Of a DNA stretch of 64,000 bases, positions 58,826 to 64,000 are shown piece after piece (within the stretch, counting starts at the first letter, position 1; each line of letters starts with the position of its first letter). This stretch comes from Eremophila alpestris peregrina (lineage: Eukaryota; Chordata; Aves; Passeriformes; Alaudidae): positions 11,591,995 through 11,655,994 of the forward strand of contig WMCF01000024.1 in assembly GCA_009792885.1 (NCBI GenBank). The letters are read 5' to 3'. The notes under the pieces were generated by a model that did no database searches, had not been told where the DNA came from, and was given only the letters and a program-made list of their open reading frames with translations. The translations under genes and the position numbers were made by a program.

Positions 58826-61800
58826 ATGTTCCACCTCTTCTCCCACTGCTGGTCGTGGCTGCAGGCCATACAGGAGCCCATCAGGTAGGTCCCTCTACCC
58901 ACTCCTGGAGCTCCCAGGGGTGATAGTATTTATCCTTGTGTTTATGAGTGGTGAGGGCACCAGTGTGGTGACAGGGAAAGCTGAGCAAGGCACACATGTG
59001 TCCCCACGGCAGGCAGGAGCTAGCAGGCAGGGAAGCAGGCTGGGCAGGGATGCAATGCAGGGAGTGGTTCCACAGGGATTCCAGCTCTGCAGAGTCAGCA
59101 GGTCCCCAAGAAAGCTGGGGAGGATGTGCTGAAACACCTGCCTTGTTTGCAGGTATCAGGACATCCAGGTTAATTCCCTGGGGCAGCACTGCAAAGGAGG
59201 GTGATGGTCCTCTCCCTTCAGAGAGGACACCTTACCTGCTGTAATGCTGGAGGTGGAGCCATGTCACCTTCACTGCCACGCAGCCTGGTCTATATGTTTA
59301 AGGAAGAAAATGATATGGCAAAACACTGTAGTGCCTTGTCAGTGGCAGAGAAAATGTTGTCTGTGTGGCTCTGGTGGATCATGTTGCTGGAGAGTGGACA
59401 GGACTGTTTAGCAACAGGAAAAACACCTGAGTCCAGACAGAAGCTCATAAAATCATCCTTGCTACCTTTCCCTACTGTGTATGCTCAAAACTTACTGCAA
59501 GGAAGGAGTAACCATTGACTACATACAAGGAAGAATCATGCTGGCCTGTGCATATAATTGCTTAATCCAATATGATTTGAAAATAAATCCTTGCCACAGG
59601 AAGCAGCTTCGAGGCTCTGTGGTGTGGCTGTCCCATGGTGCTGGGGTGGCTCCAGGCACTGGTGCCTGTTCTCATCCTCTCCCATGCACCAGGGATTGTC
59701 CCTGCACTTGCCCCCAGCTCAGACAGAACCTGTGTCACCATCCTACTTCTTTCCCCGCTGAAATGTAACGGCCATGGTCAAGCTCCTTTGCCCGGGGGCC
59801 AGCGGTAGTCACTGCTTCCCAGGGAGCACAGCCTTTTTCTGGGATGCTCACCTGCTGTTGTTGCTCCCCAGGAAGGTGACCCTCCTTGTCATGGGGCTGG
59901 ACAATGCAGGGAAAACCTCCGTCATCGAGGACATAGAGAGAGGTGAGGAGCAGCACAACCCAGAGCCAGCCTCAGATGGAGGCAGCAACTTTATGTTCCT
60001 TTGAAATCAAAGGACCGATGTTTCTGAGCTACAGCCGCTGTTCTGGGGAAGTGCCAGGGCACCGGCCGTGTCCCAGGCAGCCCTGGAAGTGGAAGTGGTG
60101 ATGTGGCTGGGGCAGGAGGGGCACAGGGATGCTCCTGGGCTCTTGTGCCAGCTCTCTGCCCTCTCCACACACGCAGCTCTGGCCGGCGAGGTGCTGCCCG
60201 ATGCTCCGCCTGGCCAGACCCGCCTGCGGGTGGATCGGTTCGAGGTGACCCTGGTGGACCTGCCCGGGGCCCAGCGCTCCCGCAGCGCCTGGCGCAGCCA
60301 CTACAGCGAGGCACAAGGGCTCCTCTTTGTCCTGGACTCCGGTGACCTGGCACGGGTGGAGGAGGCGCGCAAGGTCCTGAGCCGCGTCCTGAGCCATCCC
60401 GATGTCTCCGGGAAGCCCCTGTTGCTGTAAGATTGGGATGCGACCTGTGAGGTTGGGGGTGAGGGGCGGAATGGGAACCTGGTGCTGAGGGCTATGGGCT
60501 GCGGTGGGGGTGTGGTGCCCAGGGAGCTGTCGGGGAGTGCGGGGAAATGTGCTTGGGAGATCGGAGCATCCATGGGGAGGAGGCGAGGAAGGGGCTCCAG
60601 TGCCACGTGAGGGCTGGGGCAAAGCTTCACCGAATCATAGCCAAACCGGGAGAAAGCACGCAACCTCCCCCGCCGTCGCACAACGAGGCACCGGGGGCCG
60701 AGGTGACGGTGACTGCCGCTCTTCCCGTGCCCCAGGCTGGCCAACAAGCAAGACGAGGCGGCCGCGCTGCTGCCCTGCGAGCTGATCGAGCGGCTGTGCC
60801 TGGAGCGGCTGGTCAACGAGAACCGCTCGCCCTGTCGCATCGTGAGTGCGGGGCTGGCTCCGCTCCTCGCTCCCCGCTCCCAATCGCCGCGGAGCTGACG
60901 CTCTGATCTCCCGCCCGCCCGCAGGAGCCCTGTGTCGCCAAGCGGGTCCCCCCCGCCGGCCCAGCCCGCTCCACCCTGCAGGGGCTGCGCTGGCTCCTCC
61001 GCGCCGCCGCCGCCCCGGCCCCGCCAGACCCCGGCCCGGCCCCGCCTGCCCCGAGGGCCTCCCGCGCCCGCCCCGCTGCCCGCAGGTGCGTGCGTGTCCC
61101 CGTCCCCATCCCTCCCCGGCAGGGCTCGTCCTCAACCCCGCTGTGCTCTGTCCCACAGGGACCGGCCGCACCCCGGGGAAGATGCTCGAGGGGGCGCGGG
61201 GAAGAACGGGGAGCCCCGGCCGGTGCGCCCCGTCTGCGGCCTCCTGCCCCTGGTGAGTGAGTGAGACCCCGGGATGGGACGTGGTGGAAGAGACGCACTG
61301 CCACCCTCTCCTCATCCCCCTTTCCTTGCCCAGGAGGAGAGCGCTAAGGGCCCCAAGAGGAGGAAGAGGAAGGTGAAGGTGAAGAAGAAGGGCTTGGGGC
61401 AGCCAAGCCCTGCCGAAGAGCCGGTGGGACCAGGAGTAGGGGGTGACAGCCGTGCAGGAGCTGCCGGGGGGCTGCTGCTCCCCAACAGGGTCGGGCAGGA
61501 GGAGCCCATATCCATCGGGATGGCCACCTCCCACCCAGGTGAGAGGGGACTGTGGGGGGCTGCCAGCTCTGCTGGCACCAACATGTCAGGACCCCCAGAG
61601 TCATCCTACAGGGAGCTTTCCAGACCTGGCAACGTGACAAAATGTTGGACCACTGATGCCTGCCACCTCCATCAGCTTTGCTTGCAGATCAGCTGAGTGC
61701 AGAGCCAGGTCATAGGAATCCAGAGTGGAAGAGGAGAGACATCTGAGCAGGGGATGATGCATAGAAGCAACAGGGGACTACAAACCTGCCTCTTAGCTGG

Positions 61801-62365
61801 TTTGGTGACAAAGGTGCCCTTGCTCAGGTGTGTGGTGCCTGAAATTTTGTATTTCTCCATTCAGCACAGGGTATGAAAAAGAAAAAAAAGAAGAAAATCA
61901 AAAATAAAATCAAGTCACGGGACCCTTCTCTGGAGCAGCAGCATGAGGAGGTCTCAAGCACCTTTGGTTAGTATTTCTCAGGACAGATTTTGCTGAAAGC
62001 ATCAGGAGTCTGGCCAGCTGGCAGCGAGCTGTGAGCTGTGCAGGGACACTTGGCCATGGGGTTCTTGGTGTGGGGACAGGGGCACAGGCAAGTGCTGCTG
62101 CAGGGCAAGGGGGCGGCTTTTGTGGAGGCAGATGCTGCTGCTCTGCTGTGAGGTGGGATGCAGGGAGGCCCCATGAGTGCACTGTGCTGGAGCCTGGGGA
62201 GTCCTTGCAGCCCTCACTCAGCACAGGTCGCCAGGCAGACCGTGGAGCTGGTCCCAGGTCAGCGCCTGACTGCTTCCCTTGTTCCCAGATTTGTACCGCC
62301 GGGCCATGCTGGCTCTGAGGATGAGGCAGGAGCAGAGGAAGCAGCCGTCGGCCATCGCTCCCTGA
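58826..62365 (+). CDS. ARL13A: ADP-ribosylation factor-like 13A
   Basis: Nine coding exons: 58826-58884, 59872-59942, 60177-60426, 60736-60841, 60925-61085, 61159-61252, 61334-61538, 61865-61966 and 62289-62365 (stop TGA), summing to 374 aa. The start gives MFHLFSHCWSW, like the cysteine-bearing N terminus that anchors ARL13 proteins in membrane. G1 is GLDNAGKT (28-35). The G3 position is DLPG (71-74). G4 is NKQD (130-133). EPCVAKR replaces the usual G5 (Ser to Val). The switch I threonine expected near 55 is absent (DAPPGQTR). After the G domain come a Pro/Ala-rich region, a basic segment (KRRKRKVKVKKK) and a second lysine run (MKKKKKKKIKNKIK). ARL13B is the ciliary paralogue; the LPCELIERL, ENRSPCRIEPC and GLRWLL segments and position next to XKRX favour ARL13A. 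Human ARL13A is shorter (about 290 aa). Confidence 0.9.
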
Positions 62366-64000
62366 GCGGGGGAGGCACAGAGCACGGCGTGTGTGGTCCT
62401 GGAGGACCCAGACTGCAGTGGCAGTGGGACCCACTCGTACAGAGCTGCTGGAATGCTCGGCCAGGGCTGGCAGAGCTGGGAAACGGGTCCCGGGCATAAA
62501 CAGCATCATTGTCCCCTGCATGGCTCGGAAACCGGGGATCCACAGGGGCGAGCCAAAAGTCCCTTTGTAAGATGCGTCTCTGGCAGCCGGGCTGCAAATC
62601 CATCTGAAAAGGGAACAGCCGGCCCCTTGCCGCCCCCTGTTAGTATTCTGTGGAAAACTCCGTCTAAACCCGGATTAGTCTGTGGAGGAGCGGAAGATCC
62701 GAGCAAACACCCCAGGGGGAAAGCTTGAATTGAAATGTGTTGAATTGACCTGTGCCCTGGGAGAGCTGTCTTCGCAGGTCAGGGGCTGGCCTGGCCCTCA
62801 ATCACTCCCTGCCTACTGCCCGGAACAGTCTCGTTCGCTGCTGCTGACGGTGGGAGGGCAGTCCCAGGCAGTCTGCAGAGGAGCTCCGCCCAACCCTCAG
62901 CCACATCTGGCAGGGCTGTCAGGACCCTCTTCACATCCTGGAGGAAGGTGATGCCAGTGTTTGTGCATCCTGCAGCCCGTCAGTGAAAATTCAAATTCAA
63001 TGGCAGCTGGTGGTGGAGGCTGCTGGAGGCTCCTTCACCAGGATCGTTCCTGATCCTGCCATCCTTCCAGAAGGGACACGGTCAGCCTAGCACTCTGCTG
63101 CCCCAGGTGGTCCCTGATGCGGGCTCAGCTCAGCTTTGAGACACAAGCAGCAGCACATCCGCGTCCCAGCACACCCCGCCCTGTGTGTGTCAGAGCTGTG
63201 CTGTCCCGGGACCGAGCCGAGCCAGCGGGTTCGTGCTGCCCAGCTCTGCAGGGTGCATGGGCCGGGAAAGCAGCCCTGAGCCCTGGAAACACTTCAAGTG
63301 AAGTCAGGAGCTGGGTGGTTTTCTCGTGATACCTGCAACAAACAGTGACAGAAGTTGAACTGTGCGTTGGTCACCTCCCTTCCCGTGACTACTGATTAAC
63401 AGGCACTGCCTCTGTGGTCCTTTGTGTGAAGGCAAATCACGAAGGCCCTTCCCTTGGCCGGGCTGAAAAGGGAAAAGAAGAGAAACTGGCTACTCTGCCT
63501 GCCTGCCATAAAGTTCTGTCTAACTCTGTCGTATTCAACTGTTGGTGTTTACGAGGACTATTTGTAAATAAATTGTAAATAGCAGCAGCAGAAGTTAATA
63601 CTGCCCTGTAAATACAGCACTTTCAGTGACTCCTTGTCTGGTGGAGTTCCCTGTGATGTGGGTGCTGTGGGGTAGAGGGTAAAGGGGGGCCCAAAAACGA
63701 GATGGTGGTAAGTGGTAGCCTCCCATGAATTTCGGGTTTGTTGGACAGTGCTGGAGCTCCAAATGTGCTGAGAAACAGGAGGAGAAGCACTGAGAAGCAG
63801 TGCCTCAGCAACTGCTCTGGAGAGACACATTTTCTGTCTCCTGTGCATAGTATCACCAGCATTTTCTACAGGGAGCCAGCTGGGTGACACAACCCTGCTT
63901 TGTGCTTCAGCAATTGGATATTATCTAGCATAATTTTTTTCCAGTTTCCAGAGAAGCTGACTCAGGAGCATCAGGGTAGGCAAAATATCGTGCCTGGTCC
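62366..64000. other. Region downstream of ARL13A
   Basis: No further gene is recognised. It may include the ARL13A 3' UTR and the start of the spacer toward the next gene. In human the next gene in this direction is TRMT2B, which is not visible here. Confidence 0.4.
63567..63572 (+). terminator. Candidate poly(A) signal downstream of ARL13A
   Basis: The first plus-strand AATAAA after the ARL13A stop codon lies 1.2 kb downstream in an AT-rich patch. It could end a long 3' UTR, or be unrelated. Confidence 0.35.

Noticed and set aside
1..64000. Endogenous retrovirus, CRISPR array, rRNA or tRNA genes
   Set aside because: No LTR pairs, gag/pol-like frames, regular spacer arrays, tRNA cloverleaf boxes or rRNA sequence were recognised; the only mobile elements seen are CR1 fragments.

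Overview
This is nuclear DNA from a vertebrate, almost certainly a bird. It has compact, GC-rich, many-exon genes with GT-AG introns, fragments of CR1 retrotransposons (the dominant avian LINE), and a gene order matching human Xq22.1. That human block corresponds to chicken chromosome 4p, which is the separate small chromosome 4A in finches. The species cannot be named from the sequence. All genes were read by joining exons by hand; for every complete gene the exon lengths sum to an open frame and the protein length is close to the human orthologue.

Layout, left to right: TNMD (+, 5' end outside the window; fragment ends at 5798); TSPAN6 (-, 9323-13631); SRPX2 (+, 15387-19709); SYTL4 (-, 20777-27030); TYW2/TRMT12 (-, 29170-31502); CSTF2 (+, 31813-38682); NOX1 (-, 39953-44285); XKRX (-, 46035-50923); ARL13A (+, 58826-62365). 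TNMD/TSPAN6, SRPX2/SYTL4 and CSTF2/NOX1 are tail-to-tail pairs, with poly(A) signals about 2.4 kb, 0.4 kb and 0.6 kb apart. TSPAN6/SRPX2 are head-to-head 1.8 kb apart. TYW2/CSTF2 are head-to-head with only 310 bp between start codons, so they probably share a CpG-rich promoter.

The genes do not form a pathway; they are a conserved neighbourhood. TNMD is a tendon/BRICHOS membrane protein, TSPAN6 a tetraspanin, SRPX2 a secreted sushi-repeat protein, SYTL4 the Rab27 effector granuphilin, TYW2 a tRNA wybutosine enzyme, CSTF2 an mRNA 3'-end processing factor, NOX1 a superoxide-producing oxidase, XKRX an XK-family membrane protein and ARL13A a divergent cilium-type small GTPase.

The points most worth a second look are: an intron-containing TYW2 at this X-syntenic position (the human gene is intronless on an autosome); a near-perfect 36-bp-arm hairpin upstream of NOX1; two phase-compatible candidate extra exons in SRPX2; an ARL13A with degraded switch motifs, an RVxP sequence and long lysine runs; and an in-frame cassette exon in CSTF2. 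About 7.7 kb between XKRX and ARL13A shows no recognisable gene.
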